NCBI GenBank assembly: GCA_937891045.1
Contig: CALBEV010000153.1
Span: 1-18,543, forward strand
Direction of reading: 5' to 3'
DNA length: 18,543 nucleotides
Source: an uncultured Burkholderiales bacterium
GTDB taxonomy: Bacteria; Pseudomonadota; Gammaproteobacteria; Burkholderiales; Burkholderiaceae
Made by a program: the position numbers and the translations under genes. Position 1 is the stretch's first letter, and each line of letters begins with the position of its first letter. Of this stretch, positions 8,410 to 15,589 are shown piece by piece. Below the pieces are notes generated by a model, which searched no databases, was not told the origin of the DNA, and saw nothing but the letters and a program-made list of their open reading frames with translations.

Positions 8410-9102
8410 TTAGGCCACGCCGTAACGGTCGCGGTAAGCCTGCACTTGCGCCAGATGCGCCGTGGTGTCGGGGCCTGTCGCAGATTGCAAATAGCCCAGC
8501 AGGTCGGTGAGTTGCGCCACGGCACAGACTTTCAAGCCGAGCTGTTCACGCACGTACTGCACCGCGCTGTGCGCCACATCCCGCACCTGACCGTCCACCA
8601 CCTCGGTGGCCATTTCTTGGCGGTCCAAGGCAATCGCCACGCCATAGGCCTGGGCACCCGCGGCCTGGATCAGCGAAATGGATTCACGCACCGCCGTGCC
8701 CGCACTCATCACATCGTCCACGATCAAGACCCGGCCCTTCAAGGGTGCGCCGACCAAGCTGCCGCCCTCGCCATGGTCTTTGGCTTCCTTGCGGTTATAG
8801 GCAAATGGCAGGTTGCGCCCCAAACGGGCCAACTCGATGGCGACCGCCGCGCCCAAAGGGATGCCTTTGTAAGCGGGGCCAAAAATCATGTCGAACTGCA
8901 AGTCGCTTTGCAGGAGTTTTTGCGCGTAAAAGGCGGCCAATCGGCTCAGCTTGGCGCCGTCGTCAAACAAGCCTGCGTTGAAAAAATAAGGGGACATGCG
9001 CCCGGCTTTGGTCTTGAAACTGCCAAATTTCAACACCCCCGATTCCAGCGAGAATTGAATGAATTCTTGCGCCAAGGTGTTTGGCGTGTCTTGCACCGAC
9101 AT
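8410..9102 (-). CDS. pyrE: orotate phosphoribosyltransferase
   Basis: PyrE joins orotate to PRPP to give orotidine 5'-phosphate in pyrimidine synthesis. The 230-residue protein shows the PRPP-binding motif VLIVDDVMSAGTA (126-138). It also has the flexible catalytic loop RKEAKDHGEGG (104-114) with Lys105, Lys108 and His110, and the amino-terminal FGSFKTKAGRMSPYFFN block (26-42). Length is near the usual 213-230. The frame is open upstream, but the ATG at 9102 is chosen because MSVQDTP gives a normal family amino end and AAGGA lies seven bases ahead. It is head-to-head with xth, with start codons only 10 bases apart. Confidence 0.97.
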   Translation of the reverse strand: MSVQDTPNTLAQEFIQFSLESGVLKFGSFKTKAGRMSPYFFNAGLFDDGAKLSRLAAFYAQKLLQSDLQFDMIFGPAYKGIPLGAAVAIELARLGRNLPFAYNRKEAKDHGEGGSLVGAPLKGRVLIVDDVMSAGTAVRESISLIQAAGAQAYGVAIALDRQEMATEVVDGQVRDVAHSAVQYVREQLGLKVCAVAQLTDLLGYLQSATGPDTTAHLAQVQAYRDRYGVA

Positions 9103-9108
9103 GGAGGA
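9103..9108 (+). promoter_or_regulatory. Shine-Dalgarno sequence that fixes a TTG start for xth
   Basis: GGAGGA sits four bases before TTG (9113). It directly abuts the pyrE start codon on the other strand, so its complement TCCTCC is the last six bases before the pyrE ATG. An ATG at 9101 in the xth frame overlaps this motif and has no ribosome site of its own, so TTG is the better start. Confidence 0.7.
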
Positions 9109-9112
9109 TTCC

Positions 9113-9910
9113 TTGTTCAAACTCACCAGCCTCAACCTCAACGGCATCCGTTCTGCCAGCAGCAAAGGCCTTGAAAACTGGCTGGAAAAAGCCAAGCCGG
9201 ATTGTATGTGTGTGCAAGAAATCAAAGCCCAAGCGCCCGACTTGGCGGGCAAATTCGAGGTCTTGGCGGGTTTGAACGGCTACTTTCACTGCGCCGAGAA
9301 AAAAGGCTATTCGGGGGTGGGCATCTACACCCGGCATGCGCCCAGCGCCGTCATTGAAGGCTTTGACGGCGGCGAGTTTGACGCCGAGGGCCGCTATCTG
9401 GAGCTGCGCTTTGACACACCGAAACGCAAATTGTCCTTGCTCAGCGTGTACTTTCCAAGCGGGTCTTCCGGCCCCGAGCGGCAAGAAGCCAAATACCGCT
9501 TTTTAGACGCGATCGAGCCGCACCTGATGGCTTTGAAAAAGAAACGCGAGTTCATTTTGTGTGGCGACGTGAACATCGCGCACCAGGAAAAAGACTTGAA
9601 GAACTGGCGCAGCAACCAGAAAAATTCAGGCTTCTTGCCCGAGGAGCGGGCTTGGATGACACGCTTGACCACCGAGGGCGACGTGGTGGATGTGTACCGG
9701 CAACTGCACCCCGACACCACCGATGCTTGCTACACCTGGTGGAGCAACCGGGGCCAGGCCTATGCGAACAACGTGGGTTGGCGGCTGGACTACCACCTGG
9801 CGACACCTGCTTTGGCGGCGTTGGCCAAGCAGGTGTCTATTTACAAGGACGAGAAGTTTTCAGACCACTCGCCGGTCACCGTGGTCTATGAGCCCTCATT
9901 GCTGGGTTGA
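9113..9910 (+). CDS. xth: exodeoxyribonuclease III
   Basis: Mg2+-dependent AP endonuclease and 3'-5' exonuclease of the ExoIII/APE1 family, acting in base-excision repair. From the TTG start (read MFKLTSLNLNGIRSA) the protein has 265 residues, the normal length. Active-site residues are in place: Asn8 or Asn10 in the first strand, Glu36 in VQEIK, Tyr113, Asp152 and Asn154 in GDVN, Asp226 in RLDY, and Asp251/His252 in SDHSP. A GGAGGA ribosome site four bases ahead supports TTG over the in-frame ATG at 9101, and homologues usually begin at this Phe-Lys-Leu. It is divergent from pyrE with almost no spacer, so its promoter probably lies inside pyrE. arfB follows after 29 bases. Confidence 0.95.
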   Translation: MFKLTSLNLNGIRSASSKGLENWLEKAKPDCMCVQEIKAQAPDLAGKFEVLAGLNGYFHCAEKKGYSGVGIYTRHAPSAVIEGFDGGEFDAEGRYLELRFDTPKRKLSLLSVYFPSGSSGPERQEAKYRFLDAIEPHLMALKKKREFILCGDVNIAHQEKDLKNWRSNQKNSGFLPEERAWMTRLTTEGDVVDVYRQLHPDTTDACYTWWSNRGQAYANNVGWRLDYHLATPALAALAKQVSIYKDEKFSDHSPVTVVYEPSLLG

Positions 9911-9939
9911 AGCTTCAGACCGTCTCGCGCACCCTGATC

Positions 9940-10347
9940 ATGTCCAGCACCGCCATCCTCATACCGGAACACGAGATCGAATTCACCGCGATCCGGGCCC
10001 AAGGTGCGGGCGGACAAAATGTCAACAAAGTCTCCAGCGCGGTGCACCTGCGGTTTGATATTCGCGCTTCTTCGTTGCCGGATGCTGTGAAAGAGAAACT
10101 CTTGGCCACCTCAGACCAGCGCATCACCAGCGAAGGCGTGATCGTCATCAAAGCGCAAACCACGCGCAGCCAAGATAAAAACCGCGCTGAAGCCATTGAA
10201 CGACTGCACGACATGGTGGCCATTGCTGCCAAACCGGTCAAGCCACGCCGCGCCACCCGCCCCACGCTGAGCTCACAACGCAAACGCGTGGACAGCAAGG
10301 TGTTGCGCGGGCAAACCAAAGCCACGCGTGGCAAAGTGATCGACTGA
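9940..10347 (+). CDS. arfB: alternative ribosome-rescue factor B (peptidyl-tRNA hydrolase)
   Basis: ArfB (YaeJ) enters stalled ribosomes without a stop codon and hydrolyses the peptidyl-tRNA. The 135-residue protein has the release-factor-like domain with GAGGQNVNKVSSAVHLRFD, where the catalytic GGQ is residues 24-26. Its carboxyl tail is rich in Arg and Lys (from about residue 95: PRRATRP, SQRKRVDSK, RGK) and would lie in the mRNA entry tunnel. Length and the RAQGAGGQ context match E. coli ArfB (140 residues) closely, which distinguishes it from the longer peptide release factors. ATG at 9940 is preferred to a TTG at 9907 that overlaps the xth stop. No clear Shine-Dalgarno is seen, so coupling to xth is possible. 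Confidence 0.95.
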   Translation: MSSTAILIPEHEIEFTAIRAQGAGGQNVNKVSSAVHLRFDIRASSLPDAVKEKLLATSDQRITSEGVIVIKAQTTRSQDKNRAEAIERLHDMVAIAAKPVKPRRATRPTLSSQRKRVDSKVLRGQTKATRGKVID

Positions 10348-10382
10348 ACCATGCACATATCTTTGGCTTTCTCTGCTTTGAC

Positions 10383-10388
10383 AGGAGG
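10383..10388 (+). promoter_or_regulatory. Shine-Dalgarno sequence for the GTG start of the monooxygenase gene
   Basis: AGGAGG is followed by six bases and then GTG (10395). This strong ribosome site decides the start codon of the gene, which has no ATG nearby that keeps the FAD-binding strand intact. Confidence 0.8.
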
Positions 10389-10394
10389 CTTCTT

Positions 10395-11828
10395 GTGTTG
10401 GATGTCTTGATCATTGGCGCGGGCTTGTCCGGCATCGGGGCCGCTCGCCATTTGCAAAACAAGTGCCCTGAGAAAACCTGGCGCATTTGGGAAGCCCGCG
10501 CACAAATGGGTGGCACCTGGGATTTGTTCCGCTACCCCGGTGTGCGCTCCGACTCGGACATGCTGACGCTGGGATATGCGTTCAAGCCCTGGGTCGGCAC
10601 GCAAACCATGGCCGATGGGGCCTCCATCCTGAACTACATCCAAGACGCGGCGCACGAAACTGGTGTGGCTGCGCAGATCCACTACGGCCACAAAGTCACG
10701 CAGGCCGAATGGTCCAGCCTGGACGCTTGTTGGACCTTGACCGCAGTGCTCCCCAACGGCGACACCGTGCAACAACGCGCCCGCTTTGTGCATTTGTGCG
10801 GCGGTTATTACAGCTATGAACGCGGTCACCAGCCGGTGTTTGCGCAGCAAGACGACTTCAAGGGCGCGCTGGTGTATCCCCAGTTTTGGCCAGCAGGCTT
10901 GAGCCATGCGAACAAACGCGTGGTGGTTATTGGCAGCGGGGCCACGGCCGTCACGCTGGTGCCCGCCATGGCGCAAAGCGCCACACACGTGACCATGTTG
11001 CAGCGCTCACCCTCGTATGTGGTGAGCCTGCCCAGCCAAGACCCGCTGCCCATGCTGCTCGGGCGCTGGTTGCCCAAGGCTTGGGCGCACACCATTGCAC
11101 GTTGGAAAAATATTTTGCAAGGCCTGACGTATTTCCAATTGGCGCGGCGACAACCCGCCTTCTTGAAAAAGTATTTGGTGGGCATGGTGCGCCAAGCCTT
11201 GGGGCCCGGTTTTGATGTTCGAACGCATTTCACGCCGCGCTACAACCCGTGGACACAACGGGTCTGCGCCTTGCCCGATGGTGATTTGTTCAAAGCGCTG
11301 AAAGCTGGTCGTGCCAGCGTGGTGACCGACCACATCACGCATTTCACACCGGAGGGTGTGGCGCTGCAAAGCGGGCAGGTGCTGGCGGCAGACATGGTGG
11401 TGGTGGCCACCGGCTTGCAACTCAATGTCTTGGGCGATGTGGCGTTTGCCGTGGACGGCGTGCCGTTTGAACCCGGCCAAGCTTTCAGCTACAAGGGCTG
11501 CATGTTGTCAGGCTTGCCCAATGTTGCGGTCACCTTCGGTTACTCGAACGCCTCTTGGACCTTGAAAGCCGATTTGATCGCTGGCTTTGTCTGCCGACTG
11601 CTCAAGCACATGGATCAACACGCTTACAGCGAGGTGCGGCCCACACCAGCGCGGCCGATGACCGCGCAACCCTTCATGGACTTCAGCTCAGGCTATGTGA
11701 CGCGCAGCAGTCACCAATTGCCCAAGCAAGGCGACCACGGCCCCTGGCGGGTTCCGCAAAACTACTTGCTCGACCTTTGGGGTTTGCGCTTGGCGTCGCT
11801 GAAAGATGGCGCTTTGAGTTTCAAATGA
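10395..11828 (+). CDS. EthA-type flavin monooxygenase (Baeyer-Villiger family)
   Basis: A 477-residue FAD/NADPH-dependent monooxygenase most like mycobacterial EthA, judged from many shared blocks. These include GGTWDLFRYPGVRSDSDM (39-56), VVVIGSGATAVTLVPA, VTMLQRSPSYVVS, YNPWTQRVC, SNASWTLKADL and LPKQGDHGPWR near the end. FAD-binding GAGLSG is at 8-13 and the NADPH-binding GSGATA at 180-185. EthA-like enzymes oxidise ketones and thioamides. In the Baeyer-Villiger fingerprint F-x-G-x3-H-x3-W, this protein reads F155, G157, Tyr161, W165: the usual His is Tyr (codon TAT at 10875-10877). It might therefore act differently, for example as an S/N-oxidase. Start is GTG, with AGGAGG six bases ahead. 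No EthR-type regulator is adjacent. It follows arfB by 47 bases. Confidence 0.9.
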   Translation: MLDVLIIGAGLSGIGAARHLQNKCPEKTWRIWEARAQMGGTWDLFRYPGVRSDSDMLTLGYAFKPWVGTQTMADGASILNYIQDAAHETGVAAQIHYGHKVTQAEWSSLDACWTLTAVLPNGDTVQQRARFVHLCGGYYSYERGHQPVFAQQDDFKGALVYPQFWPAGLSHANKRVVVIGSGATAVTLVPAMAQSATHVTMLQRSPSYVVSLPSQDPLPMLLGRWLPKAWAHTIARWKNILQGLTYFQLARRQPAFLKKYLVGMVRQALGPGFDVRTHFTPRYNPWTQRVCALPDGDLFKALKAGRASVVTDHITHFTPEGVALQSGQVLAADMVVVATGLQLNVLGDVAFAVDGVPFEPGQAFSYKGCMLSGLPNVAVTFGYSNASWTLKADLIAGFVCRLLKHMDQHAYSEVRPTPARPMTAQPFMDFSSGYVTRSSHQLPKQGDHGPWRVPQNYLLDLWGLRLASLKDGALSFK

Positions 11829-11909
11829 CACCCGAACGATGGCCGTGGTCACGGATTGTGATTGCAAGCCTAAACTAAGTGCATCCAGTCTTAGCACTAG
11901 CCGAACACC

Positions 11910-12548
11910 ATGCTCCACTACGAAACAATCCCCGTCACGCCCTTTCAACAAAACTGCTCCGTGGTCTGGGAGGACGAGGGCATGACAGCGGCCATCATCG
12001 ACCCGGGTGGTGACTTGGATTTATTGCAAAGTGCTTGCAAGCAACTCGGCGTGAAGCTGGTGGCCATCTGGATCACCCATGCGCACTTGGACCATGCGGG
12101 AGCCACCGCCGATTTGGCCGAAAGCTTGAACCTGCCCATCATCGGTCCGCACCCCGGCGATCAGTTTTGGATTGATGGTTTGAAAGAGGCCGCCGAGAGT
12201 TACGGTTTTCCACCGGCACGCCCCTTCAAACCGACACGCTGGTTGGCCGATGGCGACACGGTCACATTGGGCCAGCACAGCTTGCAAGTGCGGCACTGCC
12301 CCGGCCACACACCCGGCCATGTGGTGTTTTATTCGGCTGAATTGAAGCGTGCCTTTGTCGGCGATGTGCTGTTTGCCGGCAGCATTGGCCGCACCGATTT
12401 CCCGCAAGGCAACCACCAAGACTTGCTTGACAGCATCACGCAGCGCTTGTGGCCGATGGGCGACGACACGGTGTTCATTCCGGGTCATGGGCCTGAGAGC
12501 ACCTTTGGCCGCGAGCGGCGCAGCAACCCCTATGTGGGTGGCACCTGA
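11910..12548 (+). CDS. gloC: hydroxyacylglutathione hydrolase, type II glyoxalase (GloC/YcbL)
   Basis: A 212-residue metallo-beta-lactamase-fold thioesterase that hydrolyses S-lactoylglutathione to lactate and glutathione, the second step of methylglyoxal detoxification. Metal ligands are visible in THAHLDH (56-62: His57, His59, Asp61, His62), GHTPGH and GDVLF, with PGHGPEST near the end. The carboxyl stretch FGRERRSNPYV, the short length and VTPFQQNCSV at the amino end match E. coli YcbL/GloC (about 215 residues) rather than the longer GloB. ATG at 11910 lacks a clear Shine-Dalgarno. I saw no convincing promoter in the 81-base gap after the monooxygenase. It converges on vapC with 19 bases between stops. 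Confidence 0.92.
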   Translation: MLHYETIPVTPFQQNCSVVWEDEGMTAAIIDPGGDLDLLQSACKQLGVKLVAIWITHAHLDHAGATADLAESLNLPIIGPHPGDQFWIDGLKEAAESYGFPPARPFKPTRWLADGDTVTLGQHSLQVRHCPGHTPGHVVFYSAELKRAFVGDVLFAGSIGRTDFPQGNHQDLLDSITQRLWPMGDDTVFIPGHGPESTFGRERRSNPYVGGT

Positions 12549-12567
12549 GACCGACTCCACTTACTGC

Positions 12568-12996
12568 TCATACCAACACGCGTAAATGTCGTGCGTCTGC
12601 CCTCAAGGCCCAAGCGATGGCGATTTTTTGATCCAGCGTCACCATGCAGGCTTGGTTTTTCACAGCCAGGGCCAGCAGGTAGGCATCGGTGATGTCCGCA
12701 GGCCGCAAGACCTGCTGCCAATCGATGCCTGTTGCGTCCAAGGGGTGAATGTCGTCCGCCCAAAAAACATGCATGGGATGTTGCATGGCTTCTTGCAAGC
12801 CTTGCACCACAACGTGCATGGGCAATCGGTTCGGGTAATTGGCTTGCGACAAGATCCGAATGCAGCCATTGAGAGTGATGGGACAACTGGCACAGCCGTC
12901 TGCGTGTGATTGAAACCAGGTGGTGGCCAAGCGATGGTGCACATGGTTGGCGTCCAGCAAGGCGATCAACACACTGGTGTCCAACAAGGCCCGCAT
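12568..12996 (-). CDS. vapC: VapC-family toxin, PIN-domain ribonuclease
   Basis: A 142-residue PIN-domain protein, the expected toxin of a type II pair; VapC toxins cut tRNA or rRNA with Mg2+. It opens with the PIN strand MRALLDTSVLIALLD, with acidic Asp6. Near the middle it reads SCPITLNGCIRILS. Later it has ITDAYLLALA with Asp104, and VTLD with Asp122. In relatives the position equal to Leu42 (T-L-N-G) is often Glu or Gln, so one acidic residue may be missing. The ATG at 12996 is chosen over a TTG one codon upstream. It overlaps the vapB TGA by one base (TGATG), indicating coupling with the antitoxin. Activity is not established. Confidence 0.87.
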   Translation of the reverse strand: MRALLDTSVLIALLDANHVHHRLATTWFQSHADGCASCPITLNGCIRILSQANYPNRLPMHVVVQGLQEAMQHPMHVFWADDIHPLDATGIDWQQVLRPADITDAYLLALAVKNQACMVTLDQKIAIAWALRADARHLRVLV

Positions 12997-13262
12997 CAAT
13001 CACCCAGTTCGTCGCGGATGGCACGCACCATGTCGGCGGTGACGATGTGCTGCCCCGGCAAGATGAGGGGCTTGAAGCCGTGAACTGCGGGCGCTTCCTT
13101 CACCGCCAGCGTCTCTTGACGAGACGCCGGGTCGGCCAAGCCGCTTTGAATGGCGCGGCGCATGGTGTCTGAAATGATTCGCCCTGCCGTGGTTTGACCC
13201 GCTTTGGCCAAGGCTTTGGCCGCGGCCAGCACATCATCATCCAAGTCTAAGGTGGTTCGCAT
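12996..13262 (-). CDS. vapB: VapB-family antitoxin, ribbon-helix-helix
   Basis: An 88-residue protein that begins MRTTLDLDDDVLAAAKALA, the beta strand and helix of a short ribbon-helix-helix DNA-binding domain found in VapB/DUF2191 antitoxins. A second helix follows (TAGRIISDTMRRAIQSGL). The rest (about 43-88) would wrap the toxin. Residues VHGFKPLILPGQHIVTADMV recall the carboxyl part of these antitoxins, which commonly ends in a region with a Leu-Pro or Phe-Lys motif. It precedes vapC with a one-base stop/start overlap. A perfect inverted repeat lies 11 bases ahead of its ATG, consistent with self-repression by the VapBC complex. Confidence 0.87.
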   Translation of the reverse strand: MRTTLDLDDDVLAAAKALAKAGQTTAGRIISDTMRRAIQSGLADPASRQETLAVKEAPAVHGFKPLILPGQHIVTADMVRAIRDELGD

Positions 13263-13273
13263 GGCCCAAGTGT

Positions 13274-13295
13274 ATCTGATGCAAACGCATCAGAT
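13274..13295. promoter_or_regulatory. inverted-repeat operator candidate for vapBC
   Basis: ATCTGATGC (13274-13282), spacer AAAC, then GCATCAGAT (13287-13295): nine perfectly matched pairs in a 22-base site. It is 11 bases upstream of the vapB start, where RHH antitoxins normally bind. No clear -10/-35 pair could be assigned around it. A transcription terminator for the upstream protease gene is less likely, because there is no T tract. Confidence 0.65.
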
Positions 13296-13335
13296 GCGCA
13301 GTTTCATACTTGACTTTCAGGGGTGGGTGGGAGAT

Positions 13336-14166
13336 TCAAGACGCTTTGGCCCGCTCATACAGCGGGTTGACTTTGGGCAAGTTGGCTTCGATGTCTTTGA
13401 TGCGGGTGTTGCCCGAGGGGTGGGTGCTGAGCCACTGCGGCGGTGCGCCTTTGTTGGCAGCGCTCATTTTTTTCCACAGGCTGACACCGGCACGCGGGTT
13501 GTAGCCAGCGCGGGCGGCCAATTCCATGCCCACCAAGTCGGCTTCGCTTTCGTCTTCGCGGCTGAACTTGAGCGACAGCAGTTGGGCGCCTTGCTGCGCC
13601 ACGGCGTCGGTGACCCGCGCATCGATGCCCAAAAAACCAGCAATCAACGCGCCGCCCAAGCGTGACAAACCATTGGTGGCCATGCTCTTGCCCATGCGTT
13701 CGCGGGCGTGTTCGCGCAGAGCGTGGGCGATTTCATGGCCCATCACCATCGCCACTTCGTCGTCGGTCAATTCCAGCTTGGTGAGGATGCCGCTGTAAAA
13801 AGCGATCTTGCCCCCAGGCATGCAAAACGCGTTGATTTGCGTCGAGCCCAATAAATTCACTTCCCATTTCCAATCGCGGGCGCGCGGGTTCCATTCGTAG
13901 CTGAACGGGATGATTTTGTTGGCGATGGCACGCAGCCGAATCACTTGCGGATGGTCGTCACCGGCCAAGGCCTCTTTCTCGTTGGCCTGTTTCATCATTT
14001 GGCCGTACTGCACTTGGGCCGAGTTTTCCACCTCGCCCGCAGGCACCAACTTGGCGAACTTGGAAGTGCCGCCCACTTCCACGCCGTCACGCGCCAAGGC
14101 GTCGAAAGCAAACAGGCCAGCCGCACAGCCGGCACAGGAATGAAGAAAAGCGCGTTTGGTTTGCAT
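13336..14166 (-). CDS. periplasmic M48-family zinc metalloprotease
   Basis: A 276-residue protease of the M48 family (LoiP/BepA/Oma1-like). The zinc motif HEIAH is at 144-148. The third-ligand motif SREDESEAD (202-210) fits SRxxExxAD, with Glu206. WLSTHPSGNTRI (245-256) is the usual carboxyl-terminal signature. The amino end (MQTKRAFLHSCAGCAAGLF... ending DALA near residue 25) is a signal peptide; LHSC may act as an imperfect lipobox, so export as a lipoprotein is possible. The frame is open upstream, but ATG at 14166 gives this signal peptide. Such proteases degrade misfolded outer-membrane proteins. It diverges from the ampG-like gene, with 35 bases between starts. Confidence 0.92.
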   Translation of the reverse strand: MQTKRAFLHSCAGCAAGLFAFDALARDGVEVGGTSKFAKLVPAGEVENSAQVQYGQMMKQANEKEALAGDDHPQVIRLRAIANKIIPFSYEWNPRARDWKWEVNLLGSTQINAFCMPGGKIAFYSGILTKLELTDDEVAMVMGHEIAHALREHARERMGKSMATNGLSRLGGALIAGFLGIDARVTDAVAQQGAQLLSLKFSREDESEADLVGMELAARAGYNPRAGVSLWKKMSAANKGAPPQWLSTHPSGNTRIKDIEANLPKVNPLYERAKAS

Positions 14167-14201
14167 GGGGCTGGTGTTCCTGAGGGTCGCACAATAAGGG
14201 C

Positions 14202-15533
14202 ATGAACGATAACCCAACTCAGCCCCGCTTGTCCTTGCGTTGGCAAGACACCCTGTTGATTTACCTGAGCCCCACCAGTTTGCGCATGTTGGCTTTGGGG
14301 TTTTCGGCGGGTTTGCCACTTTTGCTGGTGTTGGGCACCTTGAGTTTTCGTTTGCGCGAGGCAGGCATCGACCGCGCCACCATCGGTTTCTTGAGTTGGG
14401 TCGGTTTGGCCTACGGCTTCAAATGGGTGTGGGCCCCGCTGGTCGACCGCTTGTCGATTCCCGTGTTGACGCCGTTGTTGGGTCGTCGCCGCAGCTGGTT
14501 GTTGCTGGCGCAAGTGGCGATTGTGTTGGGCCTGTTGGGCATGGCCGCGGCCAACCCGCAAGACGCGCTCACGCCCTTGGTTGGTTTTGCGCTGTTGGTG
14601 GCTTTTGGTTCGGCCACGCAAGACATTGCACTGGACGCCTTTCGGATTGAATCCGCCTCGGCCCGCTTGCAAGCGGTGCTGGCGGCGAGCTACCAAACCG
14701 GCTACCGCTTGGCCATGATTTGGGCCGGTGCTGGGGTGTTTTGGATCGCCGCCAAAGCCGAGGTGGGTGGCTTGCCAGCGGGCACCTACCAAGACGCGGC
14801 CTGGGCCTGGGCCTACACCGTGATGGCGATCTCGATGGCCGTGGGCATGGCCACGGTGTTGTTCTCCAAAGAACCGGCGGCGGTGGACTTGCCGCCCGCA
14901 CACAACCTGCGCCAATGGCTGCAAGTGGCGGTGCTGGCGCCCTTTGCCGAGTTCATTCGGCGCTACCGTTGGCACGCCGTGTTGTTGCTGGCGCTGATTG
15001 GCACCTACCGCATCAGCGACATCGTCATGGGCATCATGGCCAATCCGTTTTACGTGGACATGGGTTACAGCAAAGAAGAGGTGGCAACCGTCACCAAGCT
15101 GTATGGCGTGGTGATGACCTTGGTCGGCGCCTTCGTGGGCGGCGTGATGGTGCTGCGCTTGGGCGTGATGCGGGTGCTGATGTGGGGCGCGGTGATGAGC
15201 GCGGCCACCAACTTGCTGTTCGCGTGGTTGGCCGGACATGGCCACGATGTGGTGGCGTTGATCGCCGTGGTGTCAGCTGACAACCTGAGCAGCGGCATCG
15301 CCTCGGCCGCTTTCATTGCGTACTTGTCGTCGCTCACCAACGTGCAGTACTCGGCCACGCAATACGCTTTGTTCAGCTCGCTCATGCTGCTGCTACCGAA
15401 GTTTTTGGCCGGGTTTTCAGGCGTGGCGGTGGACGCTGGCGGCTATGCCAGTTTCTTTGTCGGCACCGCCTTGTTGGGACTGCCGGTGTTGCTGCTGGTG
15501 TGGTTGGCCAGCAGGTTTCACCAACCTGCGTGA
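14202..15533 (+). CDS. ampG: AmpG-family muropeptide permease (MFS)
   Basis: A 443-residue inner-membrane transporter of the AmpG family, which imports GlcNAc-anhydroMurNAc-peptides from peptidoglycan turnover. AmpG activity can influence AmpR/AmpC beta-lactamase induction. It follows E. coli AmpG through several blocks: GFSAGLPLLLVLGTL (33-47), TIGFLSWVGLAYGFKWVWAPLVDR (60-83), GRRRSWLL (94-101), SATQDIALDAFR, GYRLAM and YSATQYALFSSL. About 12-14 hydrophobic segments are visible. It is shorter than E. coli AmpG (491 residues), as expected if the last helices are absent or compact. The ATG at 14202 is preceded by AGGG at only one base and GAGGG at about 17, so the ribosome site is poor. It is divergent from the M48 protease gene. 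Confidence 0.88.
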   Translation: MNDNPTQPRLSLRWQDTLLIYLSPTSLRMLALGFSAGLPLLLVLGTLSFRLREAGIDRATIGFLSWVGLAYGFKWVWAPLVDRLSIPVLTPLLGRRRSWLLLAQVAIVLGLLGMAAANPQDALTPLVGFALLVAFGSATQDIALDAFRIESASARLQAVLAASYQTGYRLAMIWAGAGVFWIAAKAEVGGLPAGTYQDAAWAWAYTVMAISMAVGMATVLFSKEPAAVDLPPAHNLRQWLQVAVLAPFAEFIRRYRWHAVLLLALIGTYRISDIVMGIMANPFYVDMGYSKEEVATVTKLYGVVMTLVGAFVGGVMVLRLGVMRVLMWGAVMSAATNLLFAWLAGHGHDVVALIAVVSADNLSSGIASAAFIAYLSSLTNVQYSATQYALFSSLMLLLPKFLAGFSGVAVDAGGYASFFVGTALLGLPVLLLVWLASRFHQPA

Positions 15534-15538
15534 GGCCG

Positions 15539-15557
15539 ATGGCGTTTGTACCGCCAT
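15539..15557. terminator. possible bidirectional terminator hairpin
   Basis: ATGGCG (15539-15544) and CGCCAT (15552-15557) pair around a seven-base loop, six bases after the ampG stop. A second small stem, AGGCT/AGCCT, follows at about 15559-15574. Both lie in the 56-base gap between convergent genes. There is no strong T run on either strand, so the call is weak. Confidence 0.3.
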
Positions 15558-15589
15558 AAGGCTCACGTTAGCCTGCCAAACCGCCAGTC

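Noticed and set aside
9059..9112. Longer xth protein starting upstream inside pyrE
   Set aside because: Those codons overlap the pyrE amino end on the other strand, and the family normally begins at the Phe-Lys-Leu that follows the TTG with a strong ribosome site.
13995..15245. Minus-strand frame of 416 codons opposite ampG
   Set aside because: His, Gln and Arg-rich peptide without domains, antisense to a clear AmpG-family permease.
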